Part shown: positions 9,268 to 16,988 of the stretch, one piece after another
Layout of the letters: each line of letters begins with the position of its first letter
Position numbering within the stretch: the first letter of the stretch is position 1
Program-made: the position numbers and the translations under genes
The notes under the pieces: generated by a model
What the model was told of the DNA's origin: nothing
The model's input: only the letters and a program-made list of their open reading frames with translations
Databases searched by the model: none
Origin: Candidatus Palauibacter polyketidifaciens
GTDB lineage: Bacteria > Gemmatimonadota > Gemmatimonadetes > Palauibacterales > Palauibacteraceae
NCBI RefSeq assembly: GCF_947581785.1
Contig: NZ_CANPVO010000006.1
Coordinates: 101,326-145,013 of the forward strand
DNA: 43,688 nucleotides
Direction: 5' to 3'

Positions 9268-9801
9268 ATGCCACCTCGACCCCTCGCGCCCGAACGTCCC
9301 ATCCCGGAGAGTTGGGAGCCGGACCTCAATGCGACCCTCCTCTACATCGTGCGGGGAGGGGAAATCCTCCTCATCCACAAGAAGCGCGGACTCGGCGCCG
9401 GCAAGCTGAACGGAGCCGGGGGCAAGGTCGAACCCGGCGAGAGCACGATCGAGGCCGCGATGCGGGAGTTTCAGGAGGAACTGCGGGCGCGGCCCGTGGC
9501 GCCCCGGAAGGTAGGCGAAGTGGGATTCGAGGTGCTGAGCGGCATGTCCATCCTGATCCACGTCTTCCGGTCGGACGTGCTGGAAGGAGAGCCGGTCGAG
9601 ACGAGCGAAGCGACCCCCGTTTGGGCGCCCCTCGACGACCTCCCGTACGATCGGATGTGGGAGGACGACCGCCACTGGCTGCCGCACCTCATCGAGGACC
9701 GCCCGTTCGAGGCGTACGCACGTTTCGTGGGCGACGACATGGTGCACTGCGAGGTGGCCTGTCTCTCCGACACCGAGAGCTTCCGCTGGGAGTCGTGCTG
9801 A
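9268..9801 (+). CDS. Nudix hydrolase (MutT/MTH1-like 8-oxo-dGTP diphosphatase)
   Basis: The 177-residue protein has a complete Nudix box at 52-74: G52-x5-E58, seven residues, RE at 66-67, then QEEL. The preceding HKKRGLGAGKLNGAGGK matches the MTH1 branch (WNG-GGK), which removes oxidised purine nucleotides from the pool. The hydrolase is cytosolic, with no signal peptide. It starts 47 bases after the amidohydrolase, behind GGAAAGG. Other nucleoside diphosphate-linked substrates cannot be excluded. Confidence 0.85.
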   Translation: MPPRPLAPERPIPESWEPDLNATLLYIVRGGEILLIHKKRGLGAGKLNGAGGKVEPGESTIEAAMREFQEELRARPVAPRKVGEVGFEVLSGMSILIHVFRSDVLEGEPVETSEATPVWAPLDDLPYDRMWEDDRHWLPHLIEDRPFEAYARFVGDDMVHCEVACLSDTESFRWESC

Positions 9802-9839
9802 AGCCCCGCGGAGCCTGATTCCGACGAGAGGAGATGAAG

Positions 9840-10634
9840 ATGGCGAACCGTTGCCCCCTTTTTCGAACAGCCCGCGTCGCCGTCTTTGGACTCGTGGCGC
9901 TTGCGCTTCCGCTCGCGGCCCAGGATGTCCGGCCGATTCCGCTGCCGGACCTGCTGGTTACGGGACGGAGCATCTGCCCGACAACGGCGGAGGAACTGCG
10001 ACGAGCCTTCGACCTCTACGAAGCGGTTCTCCCGGCCCTGACGTCGGCATCGTCCACTGCGGACCTTCGCAACCTGCAGGTCCGGATGACGAGACCGGGT
10101 GTCTCGTTGAGTCGCGGCGAACGCAGGTTCAGCGCGGATTCCATGACGGTCGTCGTTCCCACTTCTGCGGAGACCGCGTCGCCGCCGCACGTCGAGGCGT
10201 ATGGGTACGCAGAGGTGGATCCCGATGGGGAAACCACGTTCTACACCCCGGACGGGCACGCGCTTGCGTCGCTGGGGTTTCTGGCGACGCACTGCCTGAA
10301 CATCCTCGAGACGGAGGATCCGGCCAGGGTGGGGCTGGCCTTTGAGCCGAAGCCGGATCGGACCGTCGTCGATGTTCGAGGTGTCCTTTGGGTCGACGCC
10401 GACAGTCTCAGGCCGCGAGAACTCGTGTTCCACTATACGTCCCTTCGGCTATTCCTGAGACGGAATCTGGAGGCGGCGCTGCTGGAGGACGTGCGTTCCC
10501 GTGTGCCGAGATGGGCTTCGGATGCCGTATCCTTCTACCGGCTTGCCGTCGATGAGTCCCGGTTCGGGGGAGTGCTTCACTTCGAACGCCCCGATCCCAA
10601 TCGCGGGCCGATGGGAGAGTGGGTGGCGAGGTGA
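9840..10634 (+). CDS. Secreted protein of unknown function
   Basis: A 264-residue protein with a signal peptide ending ALPLAA before QD. The middle holds FLATHC and the later part GVLWVDADSLRPRELVFHYTSL and GGVLHFERP, resembling the C-terminal half of Gemmatimonadota proteins that usually begin with a carboxypeptidase-regulatory-like beta-sandwich; that N-terminal domain is missing here. No catalytic motif is visible. The ATG at 9840 is preferred because AGGAG lies 6 bases upstream; the ATG at 9834 would be only 2 bases from AGAGG. A periplasmic or surface role is inference. Confidence 0.7.
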   Translation: MANRCPLFRTARVAVFGLVALALPLAAQDVRPIPLPDLLVTGRSICPTTAEELRRAFDLYEAVLPALTSASSTADLRNLQVRMTRPGVSLSRGERRFSADSMTVVVPTSAETASPPHVEAYGYAEVDPDGETTFYTPDGHALASLGFLATHCLNILETEDPARVGLAFEPKPDRTVVDVRGVLWVDADSLRPRELVFHYTSLRLFLRRNLEAALLEDVRSRVPRWASDAVSFYRLAVDESRFGGVLHFERPDPNRGPMGEWVAR

Positions 10635-10703
10635 TCCGAGCCGCTCAGATCGACCTCTACCGGCCCGCGCCCGGGCTGTCATCGCAGCGACCGCGCTGCT
10701 CGG

Positions 10704-10738
10704 CGGTGGACGAAGCATTACGTTGAGACGGTCCACCG
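10704..10738. promoter_or_regulatory. Inverted repeat ahead of the restriction-like cassette
   Basis: CGGTGGAC at 10704-10711 and GTCCACCG at 10731-10738 are perfect 8-base inverted arms separated by 19 bases (10712-10730), 37 bases before the methyltransferase start. It could be an operator for the cassette or the transcript end of the preceding gene. Confidence 0.35.
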
Positions 10739-10774
10739 TGCAGACGCACCACGACGAAGGGTGAAAGGGCCGGG

Positions 10775-11704
10775 ATGACGGTAGGCGTCAACGAGATCAT
10801 GTCCGGAGCCGAGTCCTCGCTCAGCTTGAAACGTCAGGCCAAGATCGAGGCTTGGCGGGACGGAGCGGCTCCGGAGCGGACGGACCACAAGCTGTATCTT
10901 GGCGACGCCCGCGACATGCCCGAGATCGGCGAGCCGATCCATCTCGTCGTCACGTCACCGCCGTATTTCAACCTCATCGATTACGACGGTGGCCGCGCCG
11001 ACGACGGCCAGCTCGGCGGCATCGATGACTACGAATCCTTCCTGGATGAGCTGGACCATGTGTGGCGGCGGTGCTACGACCTCCTCACGCCGGGCGGTCG
11101 GCTGTGCGTGGTCGTGGGGAGCGTCTGCATTTCACGCCGGGCCGGAGGCCGTCATCACGTTCTGCCGCTCCCCGCCGACATCTCGGTCCGCGCGCGGCGG
11201 ATCGGGTTCGACTACCTCACGCCGATCCGCTGGTACAAGATCGCCAACATGGCGACGGAGGCGAGCGGAGTCGGGTTCCTGGGGAAGCCTTACGAACCCA
11301 ACGCGATCGTGAAGAACGACGTCGAGACCATCCTGATGCTGCGGAAGCCCGGGAGCTACCGGAAGCCGACGGCGGCACAGCGTGCGCTCAGCCTCATCGA
11401 ACCGGACGACCACCAGCGCTGGTTCCGATCGATCTGGGACGACATCCGCGGCGAAGCCCGCAAACGAGGCCATCCGGCGCCTTTCCCGGTGGAACTGGCC
11501 TCCCGTCTGGTCCAGATGTTCAGCTTCGTGGGGGACACCGTCCTCGATCCGTTCTGGGGGACGGGGACGACGACAGCCGCCGCCATGCTCACGGCCCGTT
11601 CGAGCGTCGGGTACGAGATCGAACCGAGATATGTCGAGATCGGACGGAGTCGACTGGAACAGCTTGACGCCCTGCAAGTGCCGGCGGAGGTGACCTTCCC
11701 TTGA
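10775..11704 (+). CDS. Beta-class DNA methyltransferase of a type II restriction-modification-like pair
   Basis: The 309-residue enzyme has motif IV TSPPY at 60-64 ahead of the AdoMet-binding motif I, DPFWGTGTT at 258-266, which is the beta-class order. TSPPY is the form typical of N4-cytosine methyltransferases, so m4C is the better guess over m6A. Lengths and the terminal YEIEPRYVEIGRSRL helix fit solitary type II enzymes. The stop overlaps the next start (TTGA), tying it to the putative endonuclease. Recognition sequence unknown. An in-frame ATG at 10799 is an alternative start. Confidence 0.88.
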   Translation: MTVGVNEIMSGAESSLSLKRQAKIEAWRDGAAPERTDHKLYLGDARDMPEIGEPIHLVVTSPPYFNLIDYDGGRADDGQLGGIDDYESFLDELDHVWRRCYDLLTPGGRLCVVVGSVCISRRAGGRHHVLPLPADISVRARRIGFDYLTPIRWYKIANMATEASGVGFLGKPYEPNAIVKNDVETILMLRKPGSYRKPTAAQRALSLIEPDDHQRWFRSIWDDIRGEARKRGHPAPFPVELASRLVQMFSFVGDTVLDPFWGTGTTTAAAMLTARSSVGYEIEPRYVEIGRSRLEQLDALQVPAEVTFP

Positions 11705-12468
11705 ACGCACCCGAAGCGTTCGTCCGCCACCTGGCCGAGAACAACTACCATCCACGATCCGACGCCCACAGCAACGCCATCTGCCTCGCGATCGTCGATG
11801 ACCTGCTCGCGCATTGTCCCGCCTTTGCCGAGCGAGCCCGGGCCGGCGAGATCGTCGCCAAGCTGAACCATACGGTCAAAGTCAACTACATGGACTGGAA
11901 TATTGACCTGGCGGTGGGACCGCCGCCGGGATCGCCCATCCAGCCCAGCAACGGTTCGATATCGTTCGAGACTCCGGCCACCATCGAGTTGGCTCTTGAA
12001 GCCAAGGCCATCATGACGGAACACGGTAAGGCACGCCGGAACCGGCTTCGTGACCTGCAGGCGTTCCACGGCTACGCCCACAGCTACAACGAGAAGACGA
12101 TCGCCGTGGGAACCGTGGCCGTGAACGTCGCGCGTGTGTTCTGGTCGCCGACAAGACCCAAGGAAGACATCACCGAACACGACAACATCGAGAAACTCGG
12201 AAAGAGCACCGTTGAACTCTTTCGAGGGCTTCCACTACGACACACTCCGGCGGAAGGCCCCGGCTTTGAGGCCGTGTCCCTGGTCGTTGTTGACTTCGAC
12301 AACCTGAAAAAGAACCCGGCCTTACCGTACGGCGCTCCGCGCCCGGAAGACCCAAAGCTCGTCACGGGAACTCCGGCGCCCCGGACGGGTGATCCCATGC
12401 ACTATGCCACGATGATCCAGCGGATCTGCGCTGCCTACGAAGGTCGCTGGCAGAGAAGGACCCGCTAG
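11701..12468 (+). CDS. Putative PD-(D/E)XK restriction endonuclease
   Basis: A 255-residue soluble protein starting at TTG, with an excellent GGAGGTGA at 11686-11693, 7 bases ahead. WNIDLAVG (D69) followed about 30 residues later by ELALEAKAIM (E100-A-K102) fits the PD-(D/E)XK nuclease core, and HGKARRNRLRDL after it is a basic, DNA-facing candidate helix. The 4-base overlap with the methyltransferase makes a restriction partner the natural reading. I do not recognise the family from the rest of the sequence. It uses somewhat more AT-rich codons than its neighbours (by eye), consistent with transfer. Confidence 0.65.
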   Translation: MNAPEAFVRHLAENNYHPRSDAHSNAICLAIVDDLLAHCPAFAERARAGEIVAKLNHTVKVNYMDWNIDLAVGPPPGSPIQPSNGSISFETPATIELALEAKAIMTEHGKARRNRLRDLQAFHGYAHSYNEKTIAVGTVAVNVARVFWSPTRPKEDITEHDNIEKLGKSTVELFRGLPLRHTPAEGPGFEAVSLVVVDFDNLKKNPALPYGAPRPEDPKLVTGTPAPRTGDPMHYATMIQRICAAYEGRWQRRTR

Positions 12469-12480
12469 CGCTCACCGGAG

Positions 12481-12537
12481 GCCCCTGCGTTCCGGGCTGG
12501 CCACATCCCGGCTGGCTACTCCAACGGACGCAGGGGC
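12481..12537. terminator. Long inverted repeat between convergent genes
   Basis: GCCCCTGCGT at 12481-12490 and ACGCAGGGGC at 12528-12537 are perfect 10-base arms around a 37-base loop that itself holds related CCGGGCTGGC and CCCGGCTGGC blocks. It sits between the convergent nuclease and htpX and probably ends both transcripts. No T-run. Confidence 0.5.
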
Positions 12538-12559
12538 TGCACTTTCTGCTTCGCCGCGA

Positions 12560-13402
12560 CTACCGGGTCCCGGAGGCCTGGGCTCTGAGGGCGGCGACCC
12601 GCTCGTCGGTGGGGGGGTGCGTCGTGAAGAGGGAAGTGAGACCGCGACGTCGCCCCGCGAAGGGGTTCACGATCGCGAGCGAGGCGCCGGCCGGGTTCAC
12701 CTCCATCGGGATGCGGCGCGCGCCGGATTCGAGGCGCTTCAGGGCGCCGGCCAGACCCATGGGATCGCCCGTGATCTCGCCCCCGGTGCGGTCGGCCTGA
12801 AACTCGTTGCGGCGGCTGATCGCCATCTGGATGATGATGGCGGCGAGCGGGGCGACGATGGCCATGACCAGCATGCCAAGCGGGTTGTCGCCGTCGTCGC
12901 GTCCGCCGCCGAAGATGAACCCCCAGCGGGCGATGGAGGCGATCATCGCGATGGCACCCGCCATCGTCGCCGCGACGGTGCCGACGAGCATGTGCCGGTG
13001 CTTGATGTGGGCCAGCTCGTGCGCGATGACGCCGTCGAGTTCGCGGGGAGGCAGCGCGCGCAGGATCCCCTCCGTGAAACAGACCACGGCGTGCTCCGGG
13101 TTCCGCCCCGTCGCGAAGGCGTTGGGCTGCGGCTGCGGCGAGACCGCCACGACCGGTGCCGGCAGCCCCGCCCGCTTCCGCAGCCGCTCGACCCGGTCGT
13201 AGAGGTCCGGCGCCTGCGACCGGTCCACCACCTTCGCCCGGTACATGCGAAGGACCACCCGGTCGCTGAACCAGTACATCCCGAAGTTCATCGCCGCCGA
13301 CAGCACCAGGAACAGGACCGCGCCCTGCTGCCCGAACATCATCTGACCGGCGAACACCAGGAGAAGCGTCAGACCCGTCATGAGGCCGAATACTCTGAAC
13401 AT
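12560..13402 (-). CDS. htpX: HtpX-type membrane zinc metalloprotease (M48B)
   Basis: A 280-residue inner-membrane protease that degrades misfolded membrane proteins with FtsH in well-studied species. The zinc site HELAH is at 128-132, with the third ligand E200 in RRNEFQAD. Hydrophobic segments are at about 8-22, 27-44, 143-165 and 176-195, and PQPNAFATGR precedes the active site as in the family. The C-terminal LFTTHPPTDERVAALR is the standard ending. GAGGG lies 8 bases ahead of the ATG. It stands alone, 93 bases downstream of the next minus-strand operon. Confidence 0.93.
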   Translation of the reverse strand: MFRVFGLMTGLTLLLVFAGQMMFGQQGAVLFLVLSAAMNFGMYWFSDRVVLRMYRAKVVDRSQAPDLYDRVERLRKRAGLPAPVVAVSPQPQPNAFATGRNPEHAVVCFTEGILRALPPRELDGVIAHELAHIKHRHMLVGTVAATMAGAIAMIASIARWGFIFGGGRDDGDNPLGMLVMAIVAPLAAIIIQMAISRRNEFQADRTGGEITGDPMGLAGALKRLESGARRIPMEVNPAGASLAIVNPFAGRRRGLTSLFTTHPPTDERVAALRAQASGTR

Positions 13403-13495
13403 TCCGCGAACCCTCTCTATCTCACGTTCCGAGCTGACGTGTCCGTCGCTCGCAGTGTTGCTACACCCCAGGCGGCAAGTGGGTCACGCTGTGCG

Positions 13496-14167
13496 TCACG
13501 CTGCCGCCGCGAGCAGATCGCAGAAGATGAAACCATCGCGTTCCACCACCTCGCCGCGCGCGACCGGGATCGGCCGCGACAGGATCGGCCCGTCCCACAC
13601 GAACGTATGGAACTCTCCGTTCTCCCCGCACGGATCCACGCCCTCCGGAAGATCGGCGACGAAAGACGCGTCGAAGGCGCGGCCCGCGAAGGCGGCGTCC
13701 AGCGCCGCCGGGTCGATGCACACCGCGATGGCCTCGAACCCGTCCCGGATGAAGGAACGCGCGAGCGCGGCCGTCGGTTGCTTCCAGATCGGAAAGAGAC
13801 ACTCCAGCCCCGAGGCGGCGAGTTGCCGTTCGCGGTACTCGCGGAGGTCCTCCAGGAAGATGTCTCCGAAGGCCACGCGGCGGATCCCGTCCTCGTGGAG
13901 GCGGTCGAAGGCCTCTCCCATCGCCCGTTCATAGATTTTATTCGAGGACTGCGGCGGGACGACGACCTCGACGAGCGGGATGCCGATAGCCTCAGCCTGG
14001 TCGCGCACGAGCGCGCGCCGCACGCCGTGCATGCTCACCCGATCGTAGGCGTCGGTCACCGTCGTGATCAGGGTCTCGACCCGCCAGGCTCCGGACTGCT
14101 GAAGCGCATGCAGGGCCAGGGCGCTGTCCTTGCCGCCGCTGAAGCACATCGCGATGCGTTCGCTCAC
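13496..14167 (-). CDS. Dph6-like PP-loop ATP-binding protein
   Basis: A 223-residue cytosolic protein with the PP-loop SGGKDSA at 10-16 and, near the end, the signature DPCGENGEFHTFV at 179-190 shared with diphthine-ammonia ligase and its bacterial homologues. These enzymes adenylate a substrate and transfer ammonia; bacteria lack diphthamide, so the bacterial substrate is unknown. Translation starts at GTG in a GTGA overlap with the gene before it, making it the third cistron of the 16868-13496 operon, an unexpected setting for it. Confidence 0.8.
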   Translation of the reverse strand: MSERIAMCFSGGKDSALALHALQQSGAWRVETLITTVTDAYDRVSMHGVRRALVRDQAEAIGIPLVEVVVPPQSSNKIYERAMGEAFDRLHEDGIRRVAFGDIFLEDLREYRERQLAASGLECLFPIWKQPTAALARSFIRDGFEAIAVCIDPAALDAAFAGRAFDASFVADLPEGVDPCGENGEFHTFVWDGPILSRPIPVARGEVVERDGFIFCDLLAAAA

Positions 14168-15651
14168 TCCATGACCGTCGCTTGGAACGCCCCCGTGAGG
14201 ACGCGGCCCTCCCGCTTGACCTGCACCCAGATCGTGTACTCGCCCGGCTGCGGGAACGCGAACGGGAACTCGACGACGCCGGCAGGGGCTGCTGTGCCGC
14301 CGCCGGCCATCGGCGACCCTTCGGGCGCGAGCACCGAGAGCGAGCCCATCGAAATCGTGCCCGCGGGATGCAGGTGCACGAACACCGCCCCGTCATCCCG
14401 GGTGAGCGCGGCGTGGCTGCGCATCCCCATGTAGGGCTCCAGCTCGGCCGGTTTCTCGTCGGGATCCCACACCCTGAACGACAGCACCGTCTCCTCGTCG
14501 ACCCGAAGCTCCCGGTCGCCCTGCCATTCGAGGATCGAACCGTCGGCCAGCGGCGCCTCGGAGCGCGGCCCCGCGAGCGCCATCGGACGGCCCGTCCACG
14601 CCGAGTCGTCCGGGTCCGGCAAGAGGTCCGCGCCCTCGCCGACCTCCTCGGGAACCACGAGCGCCGCCGCGTCGACGGTCACCGTGTCGACGACCGTCTG
14701 CGCGAAGCCGGACTCCTGGACGATGTCGCCGTAGATCCGGTACTCGCCCGGCGGAAGGTCCGGCCACGGGACGCGAAAGGTGGATGAGTCCACGGGAACG
14801 GGGTGCACATGGGCGAACGCGTCCATGCCCGGCGCGCCGACCACGAACATGTGCATCAGCTTGCCGTGGTCCGGCACCAGCGGGCTCCAGTCGCGGCCCC
14901 GCCAGGCGGGATCGGTGATCGTGATTTCCAGAGCAGGCGTCCCTCCGTCGCGTACGATCGCGCCCTCCACGGTGAGGCGCTCGAAGATCCCGCTGCGGAC
15001 GTCCCGGTCGACCGCCTCCCACCAGGCGTTCCCCAGGTAGAGGAGGCCCGCGACTCCCACGGCGGTGAGGGCCATGGCGATTCGGGCGCGGCGGCGGCCC
15101 GCCGGACCCGCCGCCTCCCCCGCCGGAATCTGGCTCTCCCGCACCGCGGCCCCCGTGATCGAGACCACGCCGGCGACGAGGAGCAGCGCGAGCGCGGCCA
15201 GGATCCAGCCGAGACCCGGCGGCAGGTCGCGCACTCCTAGCATGACCGAGGTCACGGGGACCGAGACCTCGCCGCTCCCCCGGGCCCCCTCCACCGCGAC
15301 CTCGACCCGGTACGCGCCGACCGTCATGAGCCACAGTTCCGCGGCGTACAGTTCGGGATCGCCCGCCACGGGAACGGCGACATCGGGGGGCGGCGCGCCG
15401 CCTTCCCGGGCCGCGTCCCAGCGCACGGGGCGCACGGTCACGCGGTCCGCGCCGCCGCCCGACACGCGGACAGAGACTTCCGCCAGTCCCGGGATGACCT
15501 CCGGCGGACGGATGACGACGGAGACGGGGTAGGGCCCCGCCTCGCCGGAGAAGAACACGTTCTTGCTCCCGACGTGCCCCGTCGCCACGACGTACAGCCC
15601 GGCCACGAACGCCGCTGTCCGCGCGAGGCGGGCGGCCCGGTCGGGCCTCAC
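14164..15651 (-). CDS. Membrane-anchored protein with tandem FixH/YtkA-like HxH domains
   Basis: The 495-residue product starts at GTG in a GTGA overlap. Helix 12-26 is followed by a YtkA-like beta domain (about 35-135), two further helices (147-168 and 190-207), then two related beta domains. The first holds H262, H267 and HVH 281-283; the second M408, M410, H413, HLH 426-428 and M435. Both keep the pattern H, about 14 residues, then F-x-HxHP. Such clusters of His and Met suggest copper or another soft metal bound outside the membrane; this is inference. FixH and YtkA relatives occur with copper or oxidase assembly genes. It is coupled to the membrane protein ahead and the PP-loop gene behind. 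Confidence 0.65.
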   Translation of the reverse strand: MRPDRAARLARTAAFVAGLYVVATGHVGSKNVFFSGEAGPYPVSVVIRPPEVIPGLAEVSVRVSGGGADRVTVRPVRWDAAREGGAPPPDVAVPVAGDPELYAAELWLMTVGAYRVEVAVEGARGSGEVSVPVTSVMLGVRDLPPGLGWILAALALLLVAGVVSITGAAVRESQIPAGEAAGPAGRRRARIAMALTAVGVAGLLYLGNAWWEAVDRDVRSGIFERLTVEGAIVRDGGTPALEITITDPAWRGRDWSPLVPDHGKLMHMFVVGAPGMDAFAHVHPVPVDSSTFRVPWPDLPPGEYRIYGDIVQESGFAQTVVDTVTVDAAALVVPEEVGEGADLLPDPDDSAWTGRPMALAGPRSEAPLADGSILEWQGDRELRVDEETVLSFRVWDPDEKPAELEPYMGMRSHAALTRDDGAVFVHLHPAGTISMGSLSVLAPEGSPMAGGGTAAPAGVVEFPFAFPQPGEYTIWVQVKREGRVLTGAFQATVME

Positions 15652-16868
15652 CGGCGGACGCGCAGCCACCAGTTCCCAAGCCACAGGCCTGAGCGGGCCG
15701 AGACGAACGCGATCGGCAGCGCCCACCACGCCGCGGACAGGAAGCTCGATACCGAGAACTCGCCCGCGAGGAACTGGCCGCCGTGCCAGAACACGTTCTC
15801 CCAGTCGCCGGGCGCGGTCGTGTAGCCCCACGTGCTGCCCTGGAAGAAGTAGTTCCGCGCCCCTTCGGAGAGCATGAAGTCGGCGAACACCCACTGGATC
15901 GCGCCGAAGATGCCCACGAAGGCGACGCCCCCCACGGCCGCGATCCGCCAGTCCGTCGAGGCCCGCTCGGGCGCCTCGCCCGGCGCCGAATGTCGCCGCA
16001 GCAGGAGGTCGATAACGATCGCGGGCGCGAACAGGAGAAGCGGGAACTCGGGCGCCACCATGTGGGTGACCGGACGCAGGATCGGCGCGAGCATCGGCTC
16101 CGCCGGGAAGAGCGGCAGCACCCACATCATCGCCAGCGAGACACCAGTATAGACGAGCGCCGCGCACGTCGCCGGCCAGCGCATCTGCCCGGCCCTCCCG
16201 ATGGCGAAGAAGAGGACCGGAAAGACCGCCGCCATGATGAGGTGGAACGTCGCCCCGTGCATCTGGTTCGGGAACGTGTACTCCAGCAGCAGCACCGAGA
16301 GCGACAGGATCAGCATCGCGGCGCTGAACACGTAGGCCCACGCGAGCTTGCGCCGGCCCGTCTCCGAGGCGCGGTTGTGCCACGACAGCGCCATCAGCAG
16401 AGCGCCGACCTGGATCGCATAGATTCCAAGCGCGAGGACCACGTGGGGCGGGCTCAGGATCTCGACGTCGAGCCCGTACGCGTTGTGCCACCAGTCGTCG
16501 AGCGGCGCGGACGTGAGCATGGCGATCGCGCCCCAGATCGCCACCCAGGCCCCGAGCGGCGCACGGAAGCCCCACATGCGGACGGAGCGTCCGACCTCCG
16601 CATCCGTCCCCGAGAACGTCGTCTTCAGCGCGAGCCACCCGCACGACAGCCCCGCCGCCAGCCCGCCCGCGTAGACGAGCAGGTGCGCGGGCGTGAAGAG
16701 GGTGTCCCGCCCGATCGTCCGGTGCCACGAGATGTCCCACGTGATGCCCACGATCACGGCCCCCGAGGCGAACAGGACCGCGGCCAGAGGCCAAGGGATG
16801 CTGTCCGCCGACTCCGCCGCGCCCTCGCGCCGCGCGAAGACGGAGGCAGGTGCTGCTGTCGATTCCAT
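15648..16868 (-). CDS. Histidine-rich 10-TM membrane protein of unknown function
   Basis: A 406-residue protein with about ten membrane segments, near 26-44, 58-80, 104-120, 142-161, 177-196, 207-224, 231-253, 273-290, 308-328 and 377-399. A motif appears twice: D45-x3-H49-x3-G53-x-D55-x4-P60-x-H62, and D124-x3-H128-x3-G132-x-D134-x5-P140-P-H142. Further histidines lie at 204, 209, 269 and 362 near membrane ends. I do not know the family; buried histidines in a repeated frame suggest heme or metal binding. It is the first gene of a three-gene operon with 4-base overlaps, behind a G-rich ribosome site, and diverges from the beta-lactamase-like gene. Confidence 0.65.
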   Translation of the reverse strand: MESTAAPASVFARREGAAESADSIPWPLAAVLFASGAVIVGITWDISWHRTIGRDTLFTPAHLLVYAGGLAAGLSCGWLALKTTFSGTDAEVGRSVRMWGFRAPLGAWVAIWGAIAMLTSAPLDDWWHNAYGLDVEILSPPHVVLALGIYAIQVGALLMALSWHNRASETGRRKLAWAYVFSAAMLILSLSVLLLEYTFPNQMHGATFHLIMAAVFPVLFFAIGRAGQMRWPATCAALVYTGVSLAMMWVLPLFPAEPMLAPILRPVTHMVAPEFPLLLFAPAIVIDLLLRRHSAPGEAPERASTDWRIAAVGGVAFVGIFGAIQWVFADFMLSEGARNYFFQGSTWGYTTAPGDWENVFWHGGQFLAGEFSVSSFLSAAWWALPIAFVSARSGLWLGNWWLRVRR

Positions 16869-16892
16869 CGCGTTCCCCCCGAATTCCTTGCT

Positions 16893-16922
16893 CCCGCGGC
16901 CGGCCGCTCCATGGGCCGCGGG
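16893..16922. promoter_or_regulatory. Inverted repeat in divergent promoter region
   Basis: CCCGCGGCC (16893-16901) and GGCCGCGGG (16914-16922) are perfect 9-base arms around a 12-base loop, in the 120-base gap between divergent genes. It may be an operator serving both. Confidence 0.3.
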
Positions 16923-16988
16923 CTATCGACACATCCGATCCAGCGCCCGAAGATAGGTCTGGTTCAACCGAGATGCAGGAGATTCGAC

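Noticed and set aside
13483-13503. Direct repeat GTCACGCTG spaced by TGC at the end of the PP-loop gene
   Set aside because: Two short copies only; part of it encodes the C-terminus. No sign of a regulatory role.
16961-16972. GGTTCAACC, like a tRNA T-loop
   Set aside because: No matching acceptor, D or anticodon stems around it.
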